A stretch of 64,000 nucleotides of DNA from Bacteroidales bacterium (GCA_017633255.1 JAGBPS010000002.1:1-64000), one strand, 5' to 3'; shown: positions 33,854 to 42,840, counted from the first letter of the stretch. Notes: generated by a model from the sequence alone, not told the origin. Made by a program: numbers and translations.

Positions 33854-35083
33854 TTAATGAATTTTGGATTTTGAATTTTGGATTCTTAGTTTCTTCCGTC
33901 GTCTGAACAACAATATCACCATAGAGATAATAATGATGTATGCTATCCATAACACGGCAGTTTTCCAATAGATTAAATGGTCAAGTCGTGGGTGATATAG
34001 CTGGTCTGGACTTTCGTGACGGGTAATAGGGTTGAGCCAGAGTTCGGTGCCGTCGGCGAAGGTGAGAACGGTGCGCACGTATTGGTCTTCCGGCTGAATG
34101 ACATAAGAGGCCTCGTCCACGTCGGTCTCAGAATGAAGCACATGTCCGCCCTGGCCAATGAACTCAGCTTTGCTGAGAGGTTTGGTGGCAGCCACCCGCA
34201 GGGTGTCGCCGCATAAGTCCGCTTTGGTGAGGTAGGGCAGGTTCTCCTCAAATCGTGCCCTTTTGTGTGGGAAAGTTTCAGTATAGCTCGGGTCCATGGG
34301 GAAAGCCACCCCGACAGCTTTGCCGGCTACCAATGCTTCCAGCAGCTTGCTGCCTACGTTCTCTTTGCTGTTAATCAGAGTAAAACGATTGGCTGGGTCG
34401 TTGATATTGGTCATGCTATGGGCATCGTCACCGCCAATGAGATAGACCAGGTGACCATTGGAAAGAGCCATATCCCAGTGGGCGGGCGACTTGCGGTAAC
34501 CGTTCAATACCTCCAGCAGTTTGTAATTGCTGAGGTATTTGAAATCTTCAGGATGATAGCCTTTCTCCACAAACGAGGGGTGTGCGGGAATGGCTAACTC
34601 GGCATATTGACCTATCTTGTTGAGTGTGTGTTGCTTCATGCTGAGGGTCTGCCATAGGGGATAGTCGATTTTGCGTACCTTGCGGGCGCCAAGACCCAAC
34701 TGGTGGATTTTGAAGATGCCGTAGCCATGTTCATAGCCGGGCACGTAGCTGGGATTGTCCTTGTCGTAATCGCTGATGGTATTGTAATTGGAGATGCCGA
34801 TATGGTCGAAACCGAAACTGCGGTAAACGCTGTCCAGCAGTTCGTTGCTGTTGTTGCGTCCGTTCGCCACACCGCCCGCTGTACGGGTGTGTGCATGGAA
34901 ATTGCATTTCAGCCAGGCAGTGGAGTCCATGCCTTCGTATGGGTTGTGCAAATAGTCGCCATGGAAAGGGTAAGGTTCGTCAAAGTCATAGACAGGGACG
35001 AAAATACTTATCCCAATCAGCAAAGCGACAAAGATGCCGATAATACTGAGGACGAGTTTGCCGAGGAATTTCAATATACGCAT
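33854..35083 (-). CDS. PHP-domain-like membrane-anchored protein
   Basis: 409 residues from ATG 35083. An N-terminal membrane anchor (LGKLVLSIIGIFVALLIGISIFV), a PHP-like phosphoesterase region with metal-binding motifs CNFHAHTRTAGG, GFDHIGISNYNT, IPAHPSF and LIGGDDAHSM, and a C-terminal helix (YWKTAVLWIAYIIIISMVILLF). Likely a metal-dependent hydrolase facing the periplasm; substrate unknown. Odd: the last residues after the basic stop-transfer (RIQNSKSKIH) are encoded by the AATTTTGGATTTTGAATTTTGG intergenic repeat. Confidence 0.82.
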   Translation of the reverse strand: MRILKFLGKLVLSIIGIFVALLIGISIFVPVYDFDEPYPFHGDYLHNPYEGMDSTAWLKCNFHAHTRTAGGVANGRNNSNELLDSVYRSFGFDHIGISNYNTISDYDKDNPSYVPGYEHGYGIFKIHQLGLGARKVRKIDYPLWQTLSMKQHTLNKIGQYAELAIPAHPSFVEKGYHPEDFKYLSNYKLLEVLNGYRKSPAHWDMALSNGHLVYLIGGDDAHSMTNINDPANRFTLINSKENVGSKLLEALVAGKAVGVAFPMDPSYTETFPHKRARFEENLPYLTKADLCGDTLRVAATKPLSKAEFIGQGGHVLHSETDVDEASYVIQPEDQYVRTVLTFADGTELWLNPITRHESPDQLYHPRLDHLIYWKTAVLWIAYIIIISMVILLFRRRKKLRIQNSKSKIH

Positions 35084-35110
35084 AATAACATCATCATTAC
35101 AAGTCAATCT

Positions 35111-35119
35111 GCAAAGATA
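35111..35119 (-). promoter_or_regulatory. Promoter element TATCTTTGC
   Basis: Minus-strand TATCTTTGC 27 bp before the PHP-domain gene's ATG. Confidence 0.65.
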
Positions 35120-35121
35120 CA

Positions 35122-35232
35122 AAAAAATAATTAGCAAATTAGCCAATTAGTAAATTAGCCAATTAGGCATTCAATCTTCTCTCCTTGACGCACGTAGTGC
35201 GTCACTCCCCTTCATATTCACTAGCACATAGC
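35122..35232. repeat. AATTAGCAAATTAGCC iterations and GACGCAC-GTA-GTGCGTC hairpin
   Basis: AT-rich module (35127-35168) is followed by CTCCTT and the hairpin GACGCAC-GTA-GTGCGTC (35188-35204) with the flank ACTCCCCTTC. An identical hairpin plus flank is found at 57895-57920. No gene. Confidence 0.75.
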
Positions 35233-36828
35233 CTAATATGTACCTTTGTAACTTTCCAGTTTATAAACGATTACGTATTCCGCTACTCGGCCTCCGCGAT
35301 AAACGGCAAAAGTGTCCACGGGAATGACATTTTCGAAATTGGGATCCAGTCTCCAGCAAGGGGCACTATAATTGTGTGTTCGGTTGATGAACCAATAGTT
35401 TTCCCCTTTTCGTGGTCCTTTTCGTTTTTCGTTGATCCAATGATATTTATGGATATTGTCCAAATCTCCGATGGCGAACAATTTCAAACCCAATGGTCTG
35501 GCGATGTAGTAGTCGATGTTGGCGGCGGGAAACCAATTCAGGGCGATGATACCGTCATCGGCTTGCATTTCGCCAGTGGCGACAAGACTGTCACGTACCG
35601 ATGCAAAACCCTCTCTCATTTGATTCCAGCCATACAAGTCAAGCGTAGCGTCATTAGCGCCGATATCGGTCATTTCTACGGGTTCTTCAGAGACAAAAAG
35701 CGACTGGATGTGGCCGGTTTTTATTTCAAAAGTGCCTACACCAACGGCTACCGTCAGTAGCAAAAGTGCGGCAATGATGGCCGTAGGGATGTGGTAGACG
35801 CCTGTTGTGTTTTTTTGTCTGTCAGCTAAATAAGCTCCTGCTATTGGAATCAACAAACATACCCCGGGAGCGCTCCAGTGGGGCAGGATGGGGCGGGTGA
35901 GAGAGAAATAGAGGAAGGTTGCTATCCATGGGAGGGCAATGAGTAACAAAAGGCGAATCCCGATGGCTTCAGCAGTGAATTTTTTTCTGAAAAATGCTAT
36001 GAGAGCAATGATAATCAGGATGTAAACAACAGGGTTGTTGTATATCAGTTCACCCGCAACTTCGGCTCCAAAATAATCCCAGCGGGGTTTGCCAAAAAGG
36101 CTGACCCTGTCGCCATGAAAAGTGAAACTGATGAAATCGTTTTGCATGTTCCAAATCAGTATCGGAAGCAAACAAAGGGCTGAAATCAGAATTGAGAGGT
36201 ATAAATATTTGTTTTTCAGTTCTTTTCTGTTAAAAAACAGGATGTATAAGCCAACGCCAGCCCAGATTGAAGCGGCGGAGTATTTGGACAGCATGGCCAA
36301 ACCGGCACACAAACCTGCCAAGAGTAGCGATGCGTTATATTGTAGAGACGCACGGTCGTTCGTCTCTATGGGTTGTTCCGTTCCTTTTTTGAAATATCTG
36401 ATAAAAAGATAGATGGATATGAGCGTAAAGAACATGAGCGGAGTGTCGGGCATGATGAAGACCCCAGTGATGACAAAAGCGTATAGCGAAGCCGTGTAAA
36501 GCAGAGCGGCATAAAGGCCCGTGATTTTGTTCTTAAGTTGTGTGCCAATCAGATAGATGAGCCAGGTGTCCACCGTCATCAACACCACAGAGGAGAGCCT
36601 CAGGGCGAACTCACTGTCGAAAAGCAAGTTAAGACTGAAGAGTTGTATCATCCAGCCTACCATGCCGGGATGGTCGAAATGTGACCAGTCAGGATAAAGG
36701 GCGTATGTCCAATAATAGACTTCATCATTGCCAAATTCAAGAAGTCCTGCCAAAAAGCCACGTATTACAACACTGATAATTAGGAGGATAATGAGAACTT
36801 TCGGAATATTTTTTTCATTGATTGTCAT
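35233..36828 (-). CDS. Glycosyltransferase family 39 (PMT/ArnT-like) membrane protein
   Basis: 531 residues from ATG 36828. GT-C fold with about ten transmembrane helices; the catalytic Asp-Glu in EFGNDEVYYWTYALYPDWSHFDHPGMVGW (first periplasmic loop) is diagnostic. It transfers a sugar from a polyprenyl-phosphate donor to a protein or lipid A-type acceptor in the periplasm; acceptor unknown. Odd: residues near 153-163 (PIETNDRASLQYN region) are encoded by a GTAGAGACG-family element at 36341-36368, lying in the loop between two helices. Confidence 0.9.
   Translation of the reverse strand: MTINEKNIPKVLIILLIISVVIRGFLAGLLEFGNDEVYYWTYALYPDWSHFDHPGMVGWMIQLFSLNLLFDSEFALRLSSVVLMTVDTWLIYLIGTQLKNKITGLYAALLYTASLYAFVITGVFIMPDTPLMFFTLISIYLFIRYFKKGTEQPIETNDRASLQYNASLLLAGLCAGLAMLSKYSAASIWAGVGLYILFFNRKELKNKYLYLSILISALCLLPILIWNMQNDFISFTFHGDRVSLFGKPRWDYFGAEVAGELIYNNPVVYILIIIALIAFFRKKFTAEAIGIRLLLLIALPWIATFLYFSLTRPILPHWSAPGVCLLIPIAGAYLADRQKNTTGVYHIPTAIIAALLLLTVAVGVGTFEIKTGHIQSLFVSEEPVEMTDIGANDATLDLYGWNQMREGFASVRDSLVATGEMQADDGIIALNWFPAANIDYYIARPLGLKLFAIGDLDNIHKYHWINEKRKGPRKGENYWFINRTHNYSAPCWRLDPNFENVIPVDTFAVYRGGRVAEYVIVYKLESYKGTY
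36341..36368. repeat. GTAGAGACG palindromic element inside the GT39 gene
   Basis: TGTAGAGACG (36341-36350) and CGTCTCTA (36361-36368) flank the degenerate core CACGGTCGTT. On the coding (minus) strand it reads I-E-T-N-D-R-A-S-L-Q, the same phase as V-E-T-F-P-E-T-S-L-Q at 29861. Confidence 0.85.
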
Positions 36829-36854
36829 AGTTGCGCTAGCGTTGAAACATTTGT

Positions 36855-36863
36855 GCAAAAATA
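36855..36863 (-). promoter_or_regulatory. Promoter element TATTTTTGC for the GT39 gene
   Basis: Minus-strand TATTTTTGC 26 bp before the GT39 start; it diverges from the LptF/G promoter 33 bp away. Confidence 0.65.
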
Positions 36864-36895
36864 CACTAAAACATCAACAATTCAACAAAATTCAC

Positions 36896-36904
36896 TATTT
36901 TTGC
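36896..36904 (+). promoter_or_regulatory. Promoter element TATTTTTGC for the LptF/G gene
   Basis: TATTTTTGC 43 bp before the ATG at 36947. Confidence 0.65.
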
Positions 36905-36946
36905 AAAAAAATTATTTTTAGTAGAATTTGGTGGCGTTTTTGCAAA

Positions 36947-38062
36947 ATGGCAGAATCAGAGGTTGAAAAAACAAAAGGCTCGTTGCACTGGAATATTCTG
37001 GACAGTTACATACTCAAGAAGTTTTTGGGGTCCGTGACGTATTCCATCATGTTGCTGATGACCATTATTATTGTGGTGGATATCACGGAGAATCTGCAGC
37101 GTTTTCTGGACAACAACGCTCCTATGTCGGCAGTCATCACAGGCTATTATCTCAATTTTGTCCCATATTTCATCAATCTTTTCATTCCGCTTTTCACCTT
37201 CATCAGTGTGATTTGGTTCACTTCCAAATTGTCTTCTCAGAATGAAATTGTGGCGATACTTAACGGAGGAGTGAGCTTTTACCGTATGTTGGTGCCGTAT
37301 TTCGCGGGTGCGTTGATTGTGGCGTCTTGTGCATTGGTTTTGGCCAATTTCGTAGTGCCTAAAACAAACAAGGGAATGTACAAATTTAAGGAGACTTATA
37401 TGGATCATCAGGCTTTGGCACGACTGAATATCCATATCAAAAACTCTTCTAACAGCTATATTTACCTTGAACGATGGACGGTAGCGGAAAAGGTGGGCTA
37501 TCAATTCACTTATGAGGTTCTGGAAGATGCGAGCTTGGAATATAAGTTGAGCGCTCAACGTGTTGTGTATAACGAGGATGCTCAGAACTGGACGTTGTAT
37601 GGGGGAACCGAGCGGCGCATTGTGGATGACAAGGAGTATTTTTCCACTTTTATTCAGAAAGACACAGTTTTTAATCTCACTCCCAGGGATTTGAATCAGG
37701 ATGCTTTTATCAGTGAAACCATGTCCACGCCAGAGCTGAACAGGTTTATCAAAGATGAGAAAGCAAAGGGTTCCACCTTGGTAGATCAGTACGTCATTGA
37801 GCAGCAGCGGCGTTTGGCTAATCCTTTTGGTACCATCATCATGACGATATTCGCCGTCTGCGTGTCCTCTCGGAAGACCCGCCGAGGAGTAGGTGTACAT
37901 ATTTTCATCGGCATGGGATTGGCGTTCTCTTTCGTATTTTTCCAGCAGATTTCCACGGTGTTCTCGGTGCAGGGAAACATGCCTCCGGGACTGGGAACAT
38001 GGATTCCGAATATCCTCTGCCTGATTTTGTGTGTCATTTTGCTACGGTCAACCCCGAAGTAA
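36947..38062 (+). CDS. LptF/LptG family LPS export permease
   Basis: 371 residues from ATG 36947 (MAESEVEKTKG), consistent with the promoter; the longer frame overlaps the divergent gene. Six-helix permease: ILDSYILKKFLGSVTYSIMLLMTIIIVVDITEN, then YLNFVPYFINLFIPLFTFISV, SQNEIVAILNGGVSFYRML, the periplasmic beta-jellyroll (residues about 130-250) and the C-terminal helices starting GTIIMTIFAVCVSSRKTRRGVGVH. It works with LptB (17416) to move LPS to the LptA/C bridge. Whether it is LptF or LptG cannot be told. Confidence 0.92.
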   Translation: MAESEVEKTKGSLHWNILDSYILKKFLGSVTYSIMLLMTIIIVVDITENLQRFLDNNAPMSAVITGYYLNFVPYFINLFIPLFTFISVIWFTSKLSSQNEIVAILNGGVSFYRMLVPYFAGALIVASCALVLANFVVPKTNKGMYKFKETYMDHQALARLNIHIKNSSNSYIYLERWTVAEKVGYQFTYEVLEDASLEYKLSAQRVVYNEDAQNWTLYGGTERRIVDDKEYFSTFIQKDTVFNLTPRDLNQDAFISETMSTPELNRFIKDEKAKGSTLVDQYVIEQQRRLANPFGTIIMTIFAVCVSSRKTRRGVGVHIFIGMGLAFSFVFFQQISTVFSVQGNMPPGLGTWIPNILCLILCVILLRSTPK

Positions 38063-38165
38063 TTAGCAAATTAGTTAATTAGCAAATAAGCAAATTGAAA
38101 AATTCAAAGTTCAGAATTCAAAATTCAAATCAACGATTCAACAAATAAACAATTCAACAAATTTT
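38063..38165. repeat. AT-rich modular repeat
   Basis: AATTAGCAAATTAGTTAATTAG, AATTCAAAGTTCAGAATTC and ACAATTCAACAAATAAACAATTC iterations fill the gap up to the ATG of the YitT gene. No promoter of the TAnnTTTG type is seen, so yitT may be read from the LptF/G promoter. Confidence 0.7.
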
Positions 38166-39113
38166 ATGGGTTTCTGGGATAAATTTAAAGATATAAAAAA
38201 AGAGAAACTGACTCCTAAGCAAATCTTACAGGAGTACGGACTGATAGTGCTGGGCACGTTTATCATGGCCATCGGCTATGTGGTGTTTGTGTCACCGTTG
38301 AAGCTGGCTCCAGGCGGGGTTTATGGTATCGCCATCATCCTGCACCACTTGTTCAATTTCCCGATCGGTTTGTCGGGTATCTGCCTTGATTTGCCTTTGC
38401 TGCTGATAGGAACTCTATGGTTGGGCCCGAAATTCGGTTTGAAAACAGTGGTGGGCATTGTGTCGCTTTCCGGCTCTATCTCACTCTTGGAGTTTTTATA
38501 CGGTTATGATCCATTGATTCCGCTGGCTTCCAATCCGTCGATTCCCGATCCTGCCGCCAATTTCATCATTGCATTGTGCGGTGGTGTGTTTATCGGTATC
38601 GGCTTAGGAGTGGTGTTCAAAACCCGCGCCACTTCCGGAGGTACTGACATCATAGCCATGATTATCGGCAAGTATGTGAAACATATTCCTATCGGTACGC
38701 TGCTGATTATTGTGGATTCGTGCGTGGTCTTGCTGGCACTGGCTGTTTTCAAAGACTGGACTATTCCATTGTACTCTTGGCTGATTATCTACGTGAGTGG
38801 CTATGTGGTGGACAAGGTGATTGCCGGTTTCAAGTCGGGCAAGGCGGTGCTGATTATCTCCGACCATTATAACGAAATCCGTGACCGTATTTTCAGCGAC
38901 CTTGATCGTGGTGGTACTTTCCTGCATGGCGAGGGTATGTATAATAATGCTGAAAAGAAAATCATATTCCTGTCTATTTCCAGAAAAGAATTGCCACAGT
39001 TGATTTATTTTGTGCATGAAATCGACCCCAACGCTTTCTTGTCCATCTTGGAGGCATCCGAAACACTGGGCTATGGTTTCCAATCCTTGCGGGAACAGGC
39101 GCTGAGTAGATAA
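38166..39113 (+). CDS. YitT family membrane protein (DUF161-DUF2179)
   Basis: 315 residues. Five hydrophobic segments in the DUF161 region, with the characteristic KLAPGGVYGIAIILHHLFNFPIGLSGICLDLPLLLIG and FKTRATSGGTDIIAMII, then a cytosolic DUF2179 domain (VLIISDHYNEIRDRIFSDLDRGGTFLHGEGMYNNAEKKIIFLSISRKELPQL). Putative transporter; substrate not established. Followed 12 bp later by the uracil-DNA glycosylase gene. Confidence 0.93.
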   Translation: MGFWDKFKDIKKEKLTPKQILQEYGLIVLGTFIMAIGYVVFVSPLKLAPGGVYGIAIILHHLFNFPIGLSGICLDLPLLLIGTLWLGPKFGLKTVVGIVSLSGSISLLEFLYGYDPLIPLASNPSIPDPAANFIIALCGGVFIGIGLGVVFKTRATSGGTDIIAMIIGKYVKHIPIGTLLIIVDSCVVLLALAVFKDWTIPLYSWLIIYVSGYVVDKVIAGFKSGKAVLIISDHYNEIRDRIFSDLDRGGTFLHGEGMYNNAEKKIIFLSISRKELPQLIYFVHEIDPNAFLSILEASETLGYGFQSLREQALSR

Positions 39114-39125
39114 GATTTATTTTTA

Positions 39126-39719
39126 ATGCAAATAGAAATGGTCGGCGAGATGACAAAGGATAAGATGACCGAACAGCATCCTTTTGAGCCCTTTCTGCCG
39201 GAAAATGCGCATATATTATTTCTGGGGAGTTTTCCGCCACAACCCAAGCGCTGGTCGATGCCTTTCTATTACCCGAATTGGACGAATGATTTCTGGCGGG
39301 TAATGGGCCTTCTTTTTCACGATAATAAAGACTGGTTCGCTGTGCATGGAGAGAAACGCTTTGACATGGAGCGGGTGAAGGCTTTCTGTTGTGAACAGGG
39401 ATTGGCGCTCTATGATACGGCCTGTGAGATTTGTCGTCTGCAGGACAATGCTTCCGACAAATATTTGGAAGTGGTCACTGCTACCGATATCCCTGCCTTG
39501 TTGGAAAGAATTCCGCAGTGTCACAAGTTAGTCACTACAGGCCAGAAAGCCACTGATGTTATTGTGCAGACTTTTGGCTGTGCCGAACCGCCACTGGGTG
39601 GCCACACCTTGATTAACATCGCAGGTCGGAAATTGGCCTTTTGGCGTATGCCTTCCACCTCTCGTGCTTATCCTCTTGCTCTTGAGAAAAAAGCTGCTGT
39701 TTACAAAAACCTCTTTTGA
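39126..39719 (+). CDS. Uracil-DNA glycosylase superfamily protein
   Basis: 197 residues (internal starts at 39153 and 39165 are also possible). The family motif ILFLGSFPPQPKRWSMPFYYPNWTNDFWRVMG is typical of the Bacteroidota uracil-DNA glycosylase family, with the active-site Gly-Ser in the first motif and LPSTSRAY-type second motif here as RMPSTSRAYPLAL. It excises uracil or mismatched bases in DNA repair. The stop is 9 bp from the end of the convergent FAD synthetase gene. Confidence 0.88.
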   Translation: MQIEMVGEMTKDKMTEQHPFEPFLPENAHILFLGSFPPQPKRWSMPFYYPNWTNDFWRVMGLLFHDNKDWFAVHGEKRFDMERVKAFCCEQGLALYDTACEICRLQDNASDKYLEVVTATDIPALLERIPQCHKLVTTGQKATDVIVQTFGCAEPPLGGHTLINIAGRKLAFWRMPSTSRAYPLALEKKAAVYKNLF

Positions 39720-39728
39720 TTTCCCGTT

Positions 39729-40289
39729 TTATTCCCTACCTAAAAGTTCCGCCGCAATATCCCAATTGTTGTTGGCGATGAGTTTGCGAATCTGGGAGGA
39801 GCGGACTTTCACGTCGTTCATGGTGAATTCGGGAATTTCAACAATTTCGATACCGTATTCTGAACAGAGCGCCTTCATGCTTTCGTGGTTGCCTTCACGC
39901 TTGTGGCCGAAGGAATGGCTGGGCCCCATGACAATGGCTTTCGCACCGATTTTGTCAATGATGATATCTTTCAGAAATCTTTCAGAAGAAAGCTGGGAGA
40001 ATTCTTTGGTGAAGTGGATAATTATCAGATAGTCAATACCTTCTTCTTCTATCAACTTGATTTTTTCTTCCAATGGAAAAATCTGGAAAAAGTCGGAATT
40101 GGGGTGTAACACCATCTGCGGATGAGGGTCGAAGGTAATGGCGACACTTACTCCGCCAATTTGACGGCTGTATTCTTTTACGGTCTCGAAAATCTGCCGA
40201 TGCCCCAGATGAATACCATCAAATGCCCCCACCGTCACAACGGGGTTCTGCAATCGCGGTATCGCATCTATGTCGGTGATGATTTCCAT
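39729..40289 (-). CDS. FAD synthetase (FMN adenylyltransferase) domain protein, lacking riboflavin kinase domain
   Basis: 186 residues. The nucleotidyltransferase half of RibF is complete: VTVGAFDGIHLGHRQIF (HIGH-like), ITFDPHPQMVL, DYLIIIHFTKEFSQLS, IVMGPSHSFGHKREGN and VRSSQIRKLIANNNWDIAAELLGR. In bifunctional RibF this would continue LGRPY...G.V..G...G into the riboflavin kinase domain; here it stops two codons after LGR (GRE, stop), and the remaining space is taken by the convergent glycosylase gene. Either a genuine monofunctional FAD synthetase or a truncated ribF. Confidence 0.85.
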   Translation of the reverse strand: MEIITDIDAIPRLQNPVVTVGAFDGIHLGHRQIFETVKEYSRQIGGVSVAITFDPHPQMVLHPNSDFFQIFPLEEKIKLIEEEGIDYLIIIHFTKEFSQLSSERFLKDIIIDKIGAKAIVMGPSHSFGHKREGNHESMKALCSEYGIEIVEIPEFTMNDVKVRSSQIRKLIANNNWDIAAELLGRE

Positions 40290-40299
40290 GAGATTATAA

Positions 40300-40380
40300 T
40301 TAGACGTTTAGACGTCAAGGCGTGGAGACGTTAAGACGAAATCCGTTTCTTAACGCCTTCACGTCTTAACGCCTATACGA
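40300..40380. repeat. Inverted-repeat element between ribF-like gene and pheT
   Basis: CGTGGAGACGTTAAGA (40321-40336) pairs with TCTTAACGCCTTCACG (40348-40363) with two mismatches and an 11-nt loop; shorter TTAGACGT units flank it. GGAGACG links it to the GTAGAGACG family. It abuts the pheT stop and may act as terminator for that gene. Confidence 0.65.
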
Positions 40381-42840
40381 TTAATTCCTGAGCTTTGCTC
40401 CTGCTTCGCGTTCGTAAGCGGCAATGAGTTTGTTCATCACCTTGTTGATTTCCTCCTCAGTCAGCGTTTTTTCAGGATGCTGCAAGACGAAATTCAAAGC
40501 GTATGATTTCTTGCCTTTCTCAATCTTGTCTCCTTCGTAAACATCAAACAGGGTAATGTTCTTCAACAGTTTCGAACCATATTTGAAGCCGATTTCCTCC
40601 AAAGTCTTGTAGCTGACATTCTCGTCGATGATGAGTGCCAGGTCGCGTTTCACAGCGGGGAAAGCGGGGATGCTGCGGTAGTTGACCTCGGCTTCGCAGG
40701 CGGCATACAAGGTGGCGGTGTTCATTTCCGCATAGTACACGGGCTTCTTGATGCCGAAGTATTTCAGGATGTGAGCCTGAACCTGGCCGATACGTGCCAG
40801 TACCTCGCCATTCATGCGGTAAACCACTTGGTTGAACAGGTCGCTGCTGTTTTCCGTGCTGATTTCAATCTGGCTTACAGGAATATTGATTTTGACAAAA
40901 ATATTGTTGATGATATTTTTGAGGTAGAATGCATCCAGTTCCTTGGCAGTGAAATTCCAGATATCCTCGAATATCTTGCCAGTGGCGAAGAGGGTGAGGT
41001 ATTCTTTCTCAAGGTAGCGCTCGGTGACAGGGGCATCCTTGGCACTTTCAGGATTGAGATGGTAGGTCTTGCCAAACTCAAACAAGCGCAAAGAGTTCTG
41101 CTTGTTGTTGAGGTTGCGGGCAATATTCTCCAACCCCGAGAATAAGAGGGTTTGACGCAGCACCCCCAACTCGCTGCTGAGCGGATTCATCAGGTTAATG
41201 GTCTCCGCCTCGTTGATGAAGTCGAATTTCTGGGCGTATTCGGCTTTGGTGAGCGAGTTGTTCATCACTTCATAGAAGCCGGTATCCGCCAAATAGGTCG
41301 ATATTTTCTTCTGCAGCTTGCGGGTAGAGTGGCTGTCGTGATCCGTCATCGGATAATGCAGGATACTCGGGATTTCAATATTGTTATAACCATAGATTCT
41401 CAGAATCTCTTCAATCAGGTCGATAGGACGGGTGACATCCACGCGGTAAAGCGGAACGGTGACTAACAATTGCTCGTCGCCGGAGGCCTGTACTTCCATG
41501 CCTAAGAGCATCAGAATGTGGTTGACCGCATGTTTGTCGATGGTTTTGCCTGCTACCTTGTTGATTTCGTCATAGCGGAGAGGAATTCTCGGATGGGCGA
41601 TTTCAGCGGGGTAGATGTCCACAATGTCAGAGGTGATGATGCCCCCTGACAGCTCGCGGATCATGATGGCGGCGCGTTTCAGCGCATAGATGCAGATATC
41701 GGGGTCGCAACCGCGCTCGAAACGGAAGGAAGCGTCGGTTTTCAGACCGTGACGCTTGGCCGTTTTGCGGATGCTGACAGGATTGAAGTAGGCGCTTTCC
41801 AGGAAGAGTCGCTTGGTGTTGTCGGACACGCCAGAATTGAGGCCGCCATATACACCACCGATGCACAAACCACCCTTGGTGTCGCAAATCATCAGGTCGT
41901 CTTTGCTCAGTTTGATTTCATTGCCGTCCAAAGTGGTGAAGGGAGTGCCTTCTTTCAGATTCTTGACGATGATTTTGCCGCCTTGGATCTTGTCGGCGTC
42001 GAAAGCGTGCAGCGGCTGGCCGATTTCAAACATAATATACTGGGTGACATCCACAATGTTGTTAATGGGACGTACACCGATGGATTTCAAGCGATTTTGT
42101 AACCATTCGGGAGATTCCTTCACGGTGACATTTTCCAAAGTCAGTCCAGTATAACGTGGGCATGCTTTTGGGTTCTCAATGGAGATGTCAATGGGGAAGC
42201 TGCGTGAGTTGACGTTGAAGTCGAAGTCGTTGGGCAGCATCAGGGCAGAGCAGGGGATGTGGTTCACTTCGAGGGCGGCGTGCAGGTCGCGGGCCACACC
42301 GTAATGGCAGATGGCATCGCTACGGTTAGGGGTAAGGCCGATCTCGAAAATCCAGTCCGACTCCACCTTGAATAACTTGGCGGCGGGAGTGCCTACCTCT
42401 GTTTCAGGAGGAAGCACCATGATGCCGTCGTGGGAAGTGCCTACGCCAATTTCGTCTTCAGCGCAAATCATGCCTTCTGAAACCACCCCTCTCAGCTTCG
42501 ATTTCTTGATGGTAAAGGACTCGTCGCCGTTGTACAGTACCGTGCCGATGGTGGCCACGATGACTTTCTGTCCCTGTGCCACATTGGGGGCACCGCATAC
42601 AATGTTCAGTGGGGTCTCTCCGCCCACGTTCACGGTGGTGACATGCAGGTGGTCGGAATCTGGATGCGGTTCGCAGGTGAGCACCTCGCCCACTACCAGA
42701 CCTTTCAGTCCGCCTTTGATAGTTTCGTATTCTTCCAAACCTTCAACCTCTAAACCACAATCGGTCAAATATTTACCTGCCTCTTCGGCGCTGAGGTCGC
42801 ATTTCACATATTGTTTCAGCCAATTATAAGAAATCTTCAT
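40381..42840 (-). CDS. pheT: Phenylalanine--tRNA ligase beta subunit
   Basis: 819 residues, normal length. N-terminal tRNA-binding OB fold (GLVVGEVLTCEPHPDSDHLHVTTVNVG), B3/B4 editing domain (CPRYTGLTLENVTVKESPEWL), B5, catalytic-like core, and the C-terminal FDX-ACB anticodon domain (YRSIPAFPAVKRDLALIIDENVSY ... EKTLTEEEINKVMNKLI). It forms the alpha2-beta2 PheRS with pheS, which is not adjacent, as usual in Bacteroidota. Confidence 0.97.
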   Translation of the reverse strand: MKISYNWLKQYVKCDLSAEEAGKYLTDCGLEVEGLEEYETIKGGLKGLVVGEVLTCEPHPDSDHLHVTTVNVGGETPLNIVCGAPNVAQGQKVIVATIGTVLYNGDESFTIKKSKLRGVVSEGMICAEDEIGVGTSHDGIMVLPPETEVGTPAAKLFKVESDWIFEIGLTPNRSDAICHYGVARDLHAALEVNHIPCSALMLPNDFDFNVNSRSFPIDISIENPKACPRYTGLTLENVTVKESPEWLQNRLKSIGVRPINNIVDVTQYIMFEIGQPLHAFDADKIQGGKIIVKNLKEGTPFTTLDGNEIKLSKDDLMICDTKGGLCIGGVYGGLNSGVSDNTKRLFLESAYFNPVSIRKTAKRHGLKTDASFRFERGCDPDICIYALKRAAIMIRELSGGIITSDIVDIYPAEIAHPRIPLRYDEINKVAGKTIDKHAVNHILMLLGMEVQASGDEQLLVTVPLYRVDVTRPIDLIEEILRIYGYNNIEIPSILHYPMTDHDSHSTRKLQKKISTYLADTGFYEVMNNSLTKAEYAQKFDFINEAETINLMNPLSSELGVLRQTLLFSGLENIARNLNNKQNSLRLFEFGKTYHLNPESAKDAPVTERYLEKEYLTLFATGKIFEDIWNFTAKELDAFYLKNIINNIFVKINIPVSQIEISTENSSDLFNQVVYRMNGEVLARIGQVQAHILKYFGIKKPVYYAEMNTATLYAACEAEVNYRSIPAFPAVKRDLALIIDENVSYKTLEEIGFKYGSKLLKNITLFDVYEGDKIEKGKKSYALNFVLQHPEKTLTEEEINKVMNKLIAAYEREAGAKLRN

